Shown one piece after another: positions 24,501-35,447 of a stretch of 64,000 bases of DNA; positions within the stretch are counted from its first letter, which is position 1; each line of letters begins with the position of its first letter. A program made the translations under genes and the position numbers. Source of the stretch: Daphnia pulex (Eukaryota > Arthropoda > Branchiopoda > Diplostraca > Daphniidae); the NCBI RefSeq assembly GCF_021134715.1, contig NC_060026.1, positions 1,488,001 to 1,552,000 on the forward strand. Direction: 5' to 3'. The notes beneath the pieces were generated by a model, which saw only the letters and a list, made by a program, of their open reading frames with translations, searched no databases and was not told the DNA's origin.

Positions 24501-26642
24501 CCATTTTTCCTGTGAAGAATTTGCATGTAATTAAATCCCGTTCGTGGCGTTCCAGCTGTTAATTTATCCAATAACTAATTTTCTTTAAAAATGTATAGGG
24601 TCTACGCACACGAAATAACGCGCCGACTGTTAGACCTGAATTCCATTCCAGCCAAGACACTAATCAAATGCCACGGCGGCATTGTGATATGCAGGTGATC
24701 GTTAATATTTAATAATGTTTTGGAATGGAAGCACACCATCAGTGTTCCGAATAACAATCAATGTCACGAATAATTTAGTATTTACTCCTTGATCTGTTTA
24801 TGCTAGTTTGCTCTCCTAGGTGAAAGGAACGATCCTTGCTGTTGCACAACGCTGAATACGAATGGCCCAATTTATGGAAAAGATCACTGACTTTTAACGA
24901 TTTGAATGGCTGCTGCCAAGCAACGGCCATATTATTGCCAACACATGTGAAAAGTTAACCTCTATAAACCAACCAGAAAGAAATTGTTGGTTGGACCCTG
25001 CAATTCTACGACTTTGAACGAAGATTCTAATGCGGTATTAATCAATCATGTGACCTTCTCAATCGTATTTGGCTGATACTTTCCCATATCTTAAAGATTA
25101 CAGGTTCTATTTTTTAATACTTTCTGTGGCACAGGCATAATCTCCCCTGTTCTTGGCATCCATGCATGCTACTGGCAGTATTACTCAACTGATGGGAAAT
25201 CATATTCCCTAGCAACTGTAAAGAAGATGTGATACCTTGAAAGGCTTTCGTCAATAAGTTTTTCATCTGAGCAAAACCTACATGGTATAACTTTTATTTT
25301 TTCTTATGTCTTATATTTATTTCTGCTAGCCATAATGCCCAACCACAGGATTTCCACGAAAAAACGCTAGACTCTCTCACGATTTTATAAGATTTTACAA
25401 GGTAGGCCTACTAGTACTTATTTCACACAGTCAAAGAACCTACAACCAGTTTTCCAATTCTGATAGCAATAGAAAATCTTCGTTGGAAATATTCGCAGGG
25501 CATTCGTGGGAACAAATATTCGACGAACACATTAGGCGAAATCAATTCTTAGTAAATTGAAATCCGTTTTTGTAAATAGAAGCAAGAGAAAGTAAAAAGC
25601 CTTTGTCGATTGCTGTTTAAATATGCAAGGCAAACAGCCAGCAGCAAGCAAGTCAATAGAGAAGTAATAGTGTTTTACCGTAGCCTGCGAACCGTAGCCG
25701 AGCAAGTTGATGAGGAGGTGACTCAGTCCCTGTGCGTACAAGTTCCAAAGAATTCGATTCTGCTGCTGTGCTGAGGTATTAGTAGATGAAACTTGGCATT
25801 CTCCTACTGCTATTTGACATGGGCGTTCAGGAGCGTGCAGGATATTGCGTATCAGCAACAGGGAATGATTTACCAACTCACAATCGTCGCTAGACAATGA
25901 TTGCTGAACAAGAAAGTATATTTAAACGACAATTCATTCACGTTTGTATAAGTTTAGTTAACTTTTTGTGATAAATGGAGAAGATGATTGAGAATAACTT
26001 GAGTTGTTTTGCCATCCAGAAAGGATTCTTTAGCACCGTAGAGGAGCTGGGTCAGTTCGTGAATGGCAATGTGCTGCGATGGACTAATGCGGTTGGAAGG
26101 ATCGACGGAGACCAAGCACTCGACGGGTGTAGTAAGTTCAACTAACAATCTATTTAAATAACGGGAAACATTTCTTGAATAAAATACGAGCGAAATCTTT
26201 TAAGATTAAAGATGTCGTTGTTTTCTTACTTTATTGTTGAATAAAATATGTCGGGCTGATCCTTACTGCTCGTCAGAATAGGAATGAGATCCTGCAATCA
26301 CAATGATAGCGATGGGAAATTAAATATTTCATCCGGCTACTATAATATTTCTGTGTGTTACCTTATTTAGAATGTCCATGAAGCCGATGGCACGCCGGAG
26401 TGGGCAAGTGTTGGGATCTTCACTCTTTAACATAACGTTAATTTCTTCAAGATGAGCTACGGTAAAGAAAATGAGTCGATTTAAAATTTCACTAAATTTT
26501 GAATCGATAAAGTTTCAGTGATGAGATACTCACTCAGACATTCGTCATCTATGTAATATTTGTTATTGTGAAATGTCCCCAAAGGAATCGAAGACAAACA
26601 CGGAATGTCACCACTTAATTTCAATTTCATCAACTGCTCCAT
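21550..26642 (-). CDS. tim: Circadian clock protein TIMELESS (insect-type)
   Basis: Clock protein that in insects dimerises with PERIOD or CRY2 and is degraded on light through CRY1. Thirteen exons (high to low): 26642-26534, 26456-26362, 26291-26230, 26149-25963, 25903-25679, 24509-24374, 24312-24139, 24072-23772, 23703-23528, 23470-22692, 22629-22365, 22303-21709, 21628-21550; every junction is in phase. The N-terminal domain reads LEEINVMLKSEDPN, RRAIGFMDIL and VELTTPVECLVSVDPSN; then NHSLLLIRNILHAP, KWSVTIVQLISLFYKD, a Ser-rich linker, KEFTVDFLLNG, SHFFWLICYFLP, FVNDCILTILHHIAGDLG and CDDWNDLIELII. TVPVEC-like and SLFYKD segments favour circadian TIM over the replication paralogue Timeout. 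A basic KKKSFKRRCR stretch is a possible nuclear signal. The product is about 1,070 residues, shorter than fly TIM, with a short acidic C-terminus (TDGEEETEKCG). Start ATG 26642 is the first in frame after the acceptor-free upstream sequence; the last exon is the least certain. Confidence 0.9.
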
Positions 26643-27700
26643 GTTAACCAAATTTTTTAAATCAATCTCAAACAAAAGGGACACTTTAGCGCTTCGAGGT
26701 GCTAAGCAACATTCTGCTTATTCAAACAAAACAAGGAATGATCGTGGGAGCAACCTGTTTTGGCAATTAATTAACTGTGCTCGATTCCACTGAACTAAGT
26801 TGAAATGCGTAGTTTTATTTTCTCACAAGCGAAGCACTTTGGGAGGGCGATAGGAGGAGGCAGAGCGTTGCTTGCGGATCGAATATGAGCTGAAAATTGC
26901 ACAAGGTACGTTAGATTCGTTTGAGTATTTATTGAGGCAGTTCTCTTCGGAAAGGAGGCAGGACCTGGACCTATGTCATGCCTATTTATCTGCGCGCATG
27001 TCTAAAACTTTATTGTTCAGGTAACGATTTGCGTATCGCTCCTCGGTATACCACGATAAATACAATACACATATATTTATAACAGAAATTCAAGGACGAT
27101 CAAGGAAGCTAAGTCAATAGAAAACAAATCAATGAATCTTTTTAGATAGCTCATCGCTAGATATCTGTTGAATTTACTAGACCTGAACAAAAAAATGAAT
27201 AATAATGAATAGTGAGTTTTCATAAAAATGTGGACTGTGGATTATTACAGTTTACTGAAAAGATCTAAAAAGTAAAAAAAAAAAAAATCTAATTTCAAAC
27301 TTTTTTTTCTCTGCATAGGCGCCAAACCAACATAAAATTTTTTTATCAAACAATTTTCTTTGAATTATTTTACATTATAACTAACTGACGGAATTTCTAA
27401 TTTTCTTAAAAATAGTTACGAATCAATTAATATATTTTTACCAGGTGATTTTATTATTTATGGAAAGAAAGTAAAACATTTTCCAATATTCGACAATGTC
27501 ACAATGCTGTCCCAAGAAATTATCAACGTAGTTTTAGTCAAATTTTCGAAATCAAGCCGAGAAGGTGGAAGATAGGCGCCTTGAAGAGCAGTTTTGTTTT
27601 GCTCATTGAATAAGACAACGTACATCAGAAAAAGTTGAATTTTGCCTTCTAACAAAGTTTTTTTTTATACGACAGACTTGCTAAGCAGCTTCTGGCGAAG
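26643..27700. promoter_or_regulatory. Shared divergent promoter region of timeless and the Tudor gene
   Basis: About 1.06 kb separates the two start codons, which point away from each other. The region is AT-rich with no coding exon. No canonical CACGTG E-box was seen by eye, although insect tim promoters usually have E-boxes. Confidence 0.4.
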
Positions 27701-29793
27701 ATGGAATCCAGTGTACTGTTGCATGTGACCTGCATTGAAAATTCTATTTGTGAACCTCAAGGGCTATGTGTATACTTCTGGGGTGTTGAGCACAAAAAAC
27801 ACTTAACCATGAGAAACTACATCAACTCTATACAGTTGCAACTGGAAAAAAAACCTCCCAAATTCAATGCAAAGAAGCTAACTATTAATCAGGAAGACAT
27901 ATATTTTGTGCAAGTCAAGAATGAGTGGCAGCGAGTCAAAGTCTCCCAACCAAAACAAGATCTTGATGGGTCCCTTGAGGTCTTCTGTATTGATAGTGGA
28001 AGCAAGCATGTGATTTATGATAAGAATGATTTACGTACAGTGGAGAAGACTGGCAGCGCAGCAGATGACATTCATCAGTGGCCTCCATTAGCTAGTAGAT
28101 TTGTTCTTGCTGATTTAGTTCAGCCTTTACGTGATACTGGCAGTCACTGGAGTACACGTGAAATGGCCATCTTTGGGGCAAAAATGAGTAGCAAAACATG
28201 GACAGCTGTACCAATAGACTTCATCAATGAATGCCAAAGTGTAAGGCTCTTTGATGCGACAAATCAGCCTCTTGTCAATCTTCTGGCAAGCATGGGTGTT
28301 GCCAGCAACTTCTGCTCTACGCCTTCACTGAAAAGTACATCTCTTCCAGTCATCCAAGGAAATCCAACGACCATAACTCAGGTAACACATAATTTGAATA
28401 TTCTATTTTATTGGCTGCTTAACTGACGTGCCTTTTCTTTTCAGATCCCCGGTGTTAGTTTAGCTGCAAAAGAGAACCTTTTCGTCACTTTCTCAGAAAA
28501 GCCTGGTTCTTTCTTTGGAAAGCTAGAGAAGATGCTAGTCGAAGCAAAAGACGAGATGGCGACTGAGTTGTTCAAAGTCTACTCTTCGCTACCGAATCCT
28601 CCCTTTTTATACGTCGATAACCTAAGTCGCTTGGGACATTATGGTGTACTGCAATGGAACGAGGGCCAAAACTGCAATAGTTTCCGTCGCGTTCTTATAA
28701 CCAGTGAGCTGGCCAACGACCTCGTAAAAGTCTACTTGATCGATTACGGGCAAAGTCTCTTGACATCATGCTTTAAAATCCTGGCTCCTCTTGATTGTTT
28801 GGACCATTTCCGCCAACCACCACACGGCATCCTTTGCAAACTGGATTTGAATATCTCACCTGATGTCTCAGTTTGGAATCAATTCATCTTGGACAAACGG
28901 GTCAAAGTTAAAGTCGGAGAATGCGTGGGAGGAATCTACGTCGTCACTTTCGTAGATGATTCAATCAACAAAGAGCTTGAAAATATAGTTCTACGAAAGG
29001 CCGTCGACATATGTAAGTTTTACTCTTACCATTTATGAATAGGTACGTAATAGTAGTAATGTTTTGGTTTGTTTATTATTAGTTACCACACCAGCGTCGA
29101 CAAAAAAAACTTTTCCACTTGTTAAACCAAAGCCTTCGTCTCTGCCGGTCTTTGAGAATGGTAAGTTTTTTTCTTTTCGTTCGTCAATAAAATTGTAACT
29201 ATCTTGTCTCTTATTATCTTTCAGAACCATCAAGGAATGATCTTTGTAAATATCCTCCCCAGAAGACGGATTTTGTTCCAGAGCAAATTATTTCTGCCCA
29301 CGCCATTGTTACTTACTTCAATTCATTTACTGAATTCTGGATTCAGCTGGAACCGCAGTTGGTAACCGCCATAATGGAACGCATCCACAGTTTGATCCTT
29401 GATCCTAATTTCGTCAACCAAAAGGATATCTCTGCAACTATCGGCAAGCCTTGCTTAGCTTTCTACCCTGTTGATGGAAAGTGGCATCGAGCGATTGTCC
29501 AAGCTCTCAACGGAAATATGATCACGGTCTGCTATGTCGACTATGGCATTAGTTACACTTTGCGAACCAGCTATTTGCGGGAATTACCCCAGGATTTGAT
29601 TATGTTGCCGGCATTGGCATTCAAGTGTTGCCTGGATGGATCAGAATTGTTATCGAAATTCGTCGACTTCGCCGATGCCTTGAAAGATCGCTTCTTGAAA
29701 AGCTCTGCCTTCGGCGTACTGTTTTGTAAGGTCGTCGATGGAGTCCTTCACATTCGTCTACGTCACGTCCAGACTCCAGACAATGAGTCCTAA
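27701..29793 (+). CDS. Protein with three Tudor domains, probable piRNA-pathway or germ-granule factor
   Basis: Exons read: 27701-28381, 28445-29012, 29083-29160, 29225-29793, giving about 631 residues. Three extended-Tudor-like segments are visible. The first, in exon 1, contains YFVQVKNEWQRVKV and VFCIDSGSKHVI. The second, in exon 2, contains GVLQWNEGQ, VYLIDYGQSLL and LDHFRQPPHGILCKL. The third, in the last exon, contains CLAFYPVDGKWHRAIV and VCYVDYGISYTLR followed by LRELPQDL. IDYG and VDYG are typical of domains that bind dimethyl-arginine in Piwi proteins; the first domain has IDSG instead and may not bind. No helicase, MYND or RNase motif is seen. Metazoan multi-Tudor proteins act mostly in germ granules, so that role is inferred. 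The exact orthologue (Tdrd1, Qin, Tejas or other) cannot be named. Confidence 0.82.
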
Positions 29794-30453
29794 CCACCTA
29801 AACCGGTTATTAGAAAATCCTCAACATGCCCCACCAAACTTCAGAAATCTACTCAGTTCCACATTAGACGAACAAAAAGACCAAGATTGCAAATTGACAG
29901 CTTTTCGTTACCAGTTTACCTGCCAACCTTAAAAAGATTCATAGACTTTGATTTTGATCCCTTCGACACCAGACGCTGGAGTGCTGTCACTTAGGAGCGC
30001 AAATTCCCCTTTCCCACGCAAGATTTTTTATGAACCCGACTGTTACGCAAAATTATAGCATTAGCTAAATGCTTCACTATAGTGCACTCGTTGTCGAAAC
30101 ATTTTAGTCTCAATATTAAACCTCGTTCGTTTTTCAAAATTTATTACCTTTGCGAAAATTTTAAAGCAAGCTGTTGTTGCATTGTCTGTGCAAGAGATCA
30201 TTACCTTCATTTTTTTTTCACTGTGCATGCAGTATGTAACGCAATTTACTTTTCGGCATTTCTTTCCAGTTCCTTTTTGAAAAATTAATTAATAATAAAC
30301 TAACGTGGATGTTATTTCATCTAGTTCCTTTTTTTAGTGAATAAAAATCAAAAGGAATCACTGCTGGCAGAGTAAACGAAGTCCTAACAGTGCCTGAAGG
30401 TTGATAAACAGGAGTTATTTTACCCCATGTTTTTCCTGGTATGACGACCGTAG

Positions 30454-30679
30454 AACTCCAAAGACAGAAGAACTCCACCGACAATAGAACCCCAATATTT
30501 TAAATAATTTTTAAAAGTGGAGTTCTACTATCGGGCATGCGAATAATTTTTGTTGGAGTTCTATTGTCGGACATTTAATATATTGAAAAGTCAATGGAGT
30601 TCTACTGTCGGGCACTGGAGTTCTATTGTCGGGTATTTTTAATAGTATTTAAAAAAGGAGTTCTTATGTCTTTGGAGTT
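30454..30679. repeat. Fold-back element with 23-bp terminal inverted repeats and internal subrepeats
   Basis: The ends 30454-30476 and 30657-30679 are reverse complements with one mismatch (core AACTCCAAAGACA). Inside, a motif close to TGGAGTTCTATTGTCGG occurs four times on the plus strand, near 30518, 30553, 30594 and 30615, and once inverted near 30475-30494. The 226-bp unit is consistent with a non-autonomous MITE or fold-back transposon. No clear target-site duplication was found. Confidence 0.65.
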
Positions 30680-31455
30680 GCAACCCGCCGAATTCCCCAT
30701 TCGTATTCGACCATCCCACATTGACACATTCCCACTGAGTTACGAAGGACCGAACAGTTTCTTTTTTGGACTACGTGTTCCGGATAATAAATGTTCGATC
30801 AGATTAATAGATAATTACTCAATTCGAATTTCGATCTTAATTCTTAATCTTAATCCGACTTTTTTCAGTATTTTCACCGACAGTTCGATATGGCAACGTT
30901 GCAAATCATTTCTAAACCACTGTCAGCTGTCATTCAATGGCGGATTTTTGGCCACGTCGGTCGTTTACGTTTTGTGCGTTGAATTCCTTTTATGAAAATT
31001 GTGGTAATTTTTTATAGTTAGAAGTAATACTGTCCATTCATCACCTCCTTTACTATGAAGATTCATTTTTTTCAAAAGTGCTAGTTTGTAAAATTTGCAT
31101 GTAAAGTGTTATATGTTATTCTCACCCGTACCCAGCTCGTACCCCTGCGATACTAAATGTTTTACAAGATTGCAGATGCCAATCAGCGAGGATAGGATTG
31201 GGATGGAATCTCTTGGTTTATATGTTTGTATTGAGCTTGATTTCTTTTAATTGAGGTTAATAGTCAGGGAATTTGAAAAGAGGCAATTTGTGTAAGTTAT
31301 GTTAAAGGGACATAATTCTCTTTGGATCGTAAATGTATAACTGGGTAATTTTTAAAGCTGTTGTGTAAATTCCAATCATCAAAATGTAGTGGTTGTATCT
31401 CTGATGTAATTCACTTTCTCGTAAGTCCAAAACTTTTACTCCTAGAAAAGAGCTT

Positions 31456-31990
31456 AACTGGTAAAAATAATTAAGTTCTTGGACAAGTTACAAAACTTTA
31501 TCTTTGTTCTAGTTTTCTCACTGTATATTTTGTTTAACTTAGGTTCCCATCCTGCAGGACCACAAGCTGTGTAGAAATGTGTTGCTAGACCTTGATGAAA
31601 GGTTGAGGAAGAACTATTAGCCAAGATGTAACTGAACTGGTAAAATAATTTTTATTCTTTTACTACAAGTTCTTCGACTTACAGAACTTTATTTATGTTC
31701 TGCAGTTCTGGCTTTCTCTTAGATTCTTTTGTTTAATTTAAATAGGTTTCCAGACTGTGGGTTCCAAGCTGTTGGGAAATATTTGTTGCTAGATCTTCAG
31801 AAAATGTTCTCAGGCAAGTATAATTAAGTTCTTTGACAAATTACAGAACTTTGATTATTTTTTTTTCTAGCTTTCTCATTGTATCTTTTGTTTAATTTAG
31901 GTTTCCAGACTGCAGTGTTCCAAGCTGTGGAGAAATTTGCTGCTAGACCTTAGGACAATGTTCTCGAGTGCAGTGAACCTTCAGCAAAGA
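31456..31990. repeat. Three diverged tandem copies of a unit of about 177 bp
   Basis: Copies begin near 31456, 31635 and 31812. Each carries an A/T-rich part (AATTAAGTTCTT, ACAGAACTTT, TTTCTCATTGTAT, TTTTGTTTAATTTAG) followed by a conserved part (GGTTTCCAGACTG, TTCCAAGCTGTGG, GCTAGACCTT). No open reading frame runs through it. The T-rich part ending in TTTAG before GG resembles a splice acceptor, so duplicated exons of a non-coding transcript are possible. Confidence 0.65.
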
Positions 31991-32440
31991 TGTATTCAAC
32001 CCTTTTAATAAGGCAGACTGAATTTTGGTTTATGGTGTAAAACAATTGCCACTTCAAATATCATTTATTCCGCTTTATCTAGTTGTCATACTAGTTATCT
32101 GTGAGGCAATGAAGAATGTTACGCCAGTGTTTTTATCAAAGGGTTTGTTTTTACAGGGTAGATAAGAGAGGAAAAAAAAGAACCTTTTGATTGAGAAAGA
32201 GCCTGCCTAATTTGTATGGGTTAACAAACAGATAATTTATAGAGAGGCCAAAAGTTATTGTGAATGAATGTCTTTGTATTATTTCATTTGTTGTAATAAT
32301 TATTACTGGTCTAATTACAGAAAACGATGTATAAAGGAATTGTTTTTATTGTCCCACCTCCGCCCACAATTCCACCACTGTTTTATAAGCACACATATAT
32401 CCAATTATACATAAATACATACATACATTCACACACACAA

Positions 32441-32781
32441 TTAACCCGTTGGCTGCCACGCCATACAACCCGTAGGTTGTTTTCCTACTACTCTACGCGC
32501 CACGTCAGAAGGATCCATGACCAAGATGGGACTTGCCATTGCTGACAAGTCCGGGCTGACACGGTGACAGGAGAAGATGGAATGCACAACCTCTAGAATC
32601 CATCACCGTATCGAAAAGGGGGAAGTCCCTATGGTGCATTGCCTAACAGGGCCTTTCGGCAAATCTGGGGCAGGTGCAACTATTCGATCCCAAGGCACAT
32701 AAGACCAAGAGACCAATCAGTGCGGCCCGTGCTAAGGAGCTAACACATGGGAGAACAAAGGCGTGGCAGCCAACGGGTTAA
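32441..32781. mobile_element. piggyBac-like MITE (TTAA target, perfect inverted ends)
   Basis: A 341-bp segment is bounded by TTAA (32441-32444 and 32778-32781). Directly inside are perfect 18-bp inverted repeats starting CCCGTTGGCTGCCACGCC and ending GGG. Duplicated TTAA plus CCY...RGG ends are the hallmark of the piggyBac superfamily. The interior has no transposase frame, so it is non-autonomous. Confidence 0.8.
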
Positions 32782-32870
32782 ATAAGAAAACACTCATACC
32801 AACAAAAACAATAGATGATCCGCGTAGAAAATGTAGGATGTCACTGCACGTTTCTGTCGTAGAGACTAGA

Positions 32871-32922
32871 GATGCTGAAGTCTGATGCTGAAGTCTGATG
32901 CTGAAGTCTGATGCTGAAGTCT
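32871..32922. repeat. 13-bp minisatellite, four exact copies
   Basis: GATGCTGAAGTCT is repeated four times head to tail, at 32871, 32884, 32897 and 32910, followed by a partial degenerate copy. It starts about 90 bp after the piggyBac-like element. Confidence 0.9.
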
Positions 32923-34193
32923 GATCCCGTCTGATGTTCTCAGTCTGTAGGCCGCATCCTCTTGGTCATTATCTAAATGGATAAATCAAGGAGAAAACTT
33001 AATAACAAAATTTACCTTCACTGACATGACAAATGAAGTTACCTTGATAACACCAATCAGGTTTCTCTAAGATATCCAGAAGATGAAATGAGTCAAGTGA
33101 GGATGATCGAAGACAAGATTACTCCAACAGCTCTCCCTAGTCTATGACAGAACATTCAAATTATTTAGTTAGTTATTTTAGAATGTTGTTAACTTTTCAA
33201 CATGAAATCTAAAATATTGACAGAAACTATGGGGGTTATGAGAAAAAATAAAACTTAAGTTACAATTGTCTGAAGAAGGAGAGTAATATTTCTACCTTTG
33301 GCTGTAAGGCAGCAGCAGCAGTCATCTGTGTCTGAGTTGAAGTTCTAACTAACTTTGACACGTTAATCATGTGGAATCTAAAGGAAATATGTCAATAAAT
33401 ATTTCATTATTAATTGCAATAAGTAAGCATGCAATAAGTTAATGGCTACCTACTACTTGAGTAAGACATTCAGAAAAATGCAACTTATGTTGGTATGTGC
33501 CCTGCATCTTTTCATGAGACGTCTCCGAAGTTGCTGCAATAAACCTGAAGATTACCAATGGCCTTTAGCTTTCTCTATGACAAAAAATAAAATTTATGAC
33601 ATAAAATAAAAGTTTAAAATTTCTGAAAGATGAACAATACATGTCTGTCAATGCAACATTTGTAGAAAAACATGTTCGGAAAAAAACAATATATGTATGT
33701 CCAAACTAGGGTTAGTGACCTACCAAGATCAATAGAAACCCCAGATAAGTATTATGAATATTAACAAAAATGCTATCACTGTTCTTTACCTGTATTAACT
33801 GGATGATGCATTATTCACCAAAACGTCGATCATGAAAGAGTTGATCGTAGGCTACTTGAAGGCTAATATTTCCTTTCGCGTTCCTTCCTACAGGTTATAA
33901 TGAGAAATATGAAATGTGATCCAATACACATACGGAATAATAAATCAAACAAGTTGCACAGAAATAAACTTGAATTTACTTTTGAATTAATCGGTAATTT
34001 CGTGGAAAAATAGGAACTTTTGACAACAACAATCCGCCATTACATGAAAAGCGAGGACACTTGCCATCTATTGGACACCTCTGAAACTCGGAAAAGTCTC
34101 AAGAATGTAACTTAGTTTTGAGAAATAAAAGAACTAGAAAAGCGTACTATAATTTGATTAAACCTAGCTTGAAATCTTGAGAGCCTTACAGGG

Positions 34194-34583
34194 AACAAAG
34201 CTCACTTGCTAGTTTCATGCAAATTTTCCGGAAGTATACCGGAAGTAAGCGATAGCGCCTTAACCATTGAGCTGCCGACCAAATAAAATAAATATTTGTG
34301 ATCTCCGTAAAATTTGGGGTCGATTAGGTGTGATTTAAACGAAATCCAATTTTTGGCCAAAATCGAGAATTTTCCTGAACTATAGTTCAGGAAAATTCTC
34401 AAAACCGGAAGTACGCGTACGTAAAAAACAAAACATGAACTTTACCACAAATTTGACGAGGATCACGAATATGTGGTTTTTTTGTGCGTCAAATGAATAT
34501 TTACTGAACTACTGACTGAAATGAGAAAACCGGAAATAGAAAAAAAACACATTATTTAAAAAATCTAACAAGTGAGCTTTGTT
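34194..34583. mobile_element. Fold-back MITE centred on a perfect 36-bp palindrome
   Basis: Ends 34194-34212 and 34565-34583 are 19-bp inverted repeats with one mismatch (AACAAAGCTCACTTG). The centre, 34365-34400, is a perfect palindrome with no spacer. Between them further parts pair, for example around 34291-34316 with 34450-34477 (TGTGATC and AAATTTG blocks), so most of the 390-bp unit can fold on itself. Several CCGGAAGT motifs occur inside. It lacks any open frame of substance. The left arm, read on the minus strand, holds a box A-like CAGCTCAATGGTTAAGGCGC, but no matching B box was found. Confidence 0.7.
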
Positions 34584-35447
34584 GCTATAAAAAGTTTAGT
34601 CTATTATCACTCAAAATTATTTCACAATAACTGGGATAAGGCCTTCAAAGATGTGAAAGTAACGCTCTAGCTCATCGACATTTGCTATAAATCGTCCCAC
34701 TTTTAGAGCTATCAAAATCATTTAAAAAAAAGTTATAAGCTTACCTTGTCATCACTTAAAGTTCTGCATCTTGTAGAGATAAATCCTGTGCAATGGAATG
34801 GACACGACACGGGAAACCAGGGAGTCAGACCTCAGGGACCACAATCTTTGTGTTTACAAATTTCATGGTGCAAATTTCAGGAGTGGCCCGCATTCATTTT
34901 TTCTGAAGTACCTTCTTTGTACTATTCGCATTTTATTTCAATTTGTTTTGTTTCATTTAAACTGCTTAAACTCGAATCTAATTGAAGAAACTTTGGTTTG
35001 TGAGCATTGCTTCTTCTAACTATTCTAGGTAATCAAACAGATCACGCACGCTGATTTCTGCCCGACTCCAACTTCATCAACAGACATCCGTGACTTTCAG
35101 CCACTCGCATGTCAATGCTGTATGATGTGAAAAGAACCGTCACACATATGACATCAATCTTTTGGCCGCAATCATTTCTTGTATATTTCGTTCGTTTTAT
35201 TAGGCCGTGCAGCGGTGGAGGACGAATAAGAAAGGGAAAAAAATGACATTATTCACTATTGAAATCATAAAACACACAACCCTTGTCCCATTCATATAAT
35301 AAGGCATCTTTTTTAATAGCAATCCCGACCACAAAATAATTAAATCTATGCTGTGTACAATTATTCAAAGCCTCCGACATACATCAGTTACTTAAAGGTG
35401 ATGGTCGATTTGTCATTCTTGTCAATAAATCAGACGAGCAGGATACA

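Larger units (their letters stand above)
29794..35447. other. Gene-poor, repeat-rich interval between two convergent genes
   Basis: No coding exon is supported over about 5.6 kb. Possible poly(A) signals for the Tudor gene lie at 30294-30299 and 30340-30345; AATAAA on the minus strand at 35196-35201 suits the coiled-coil gene. The rest holds the five repeat features listed separately, plus AT-rich unique sequence at 32930-34190 and 34600-35380 where I see nothing. Confidence 0.6.

Noticed and set aside
34235-34290. tRNA-like box A in the fold-back element, suggesting a SINE
   Set aside because: No B box at the expected distance and the unit is bounded by inverted repeats, which fits a DNA element instead.
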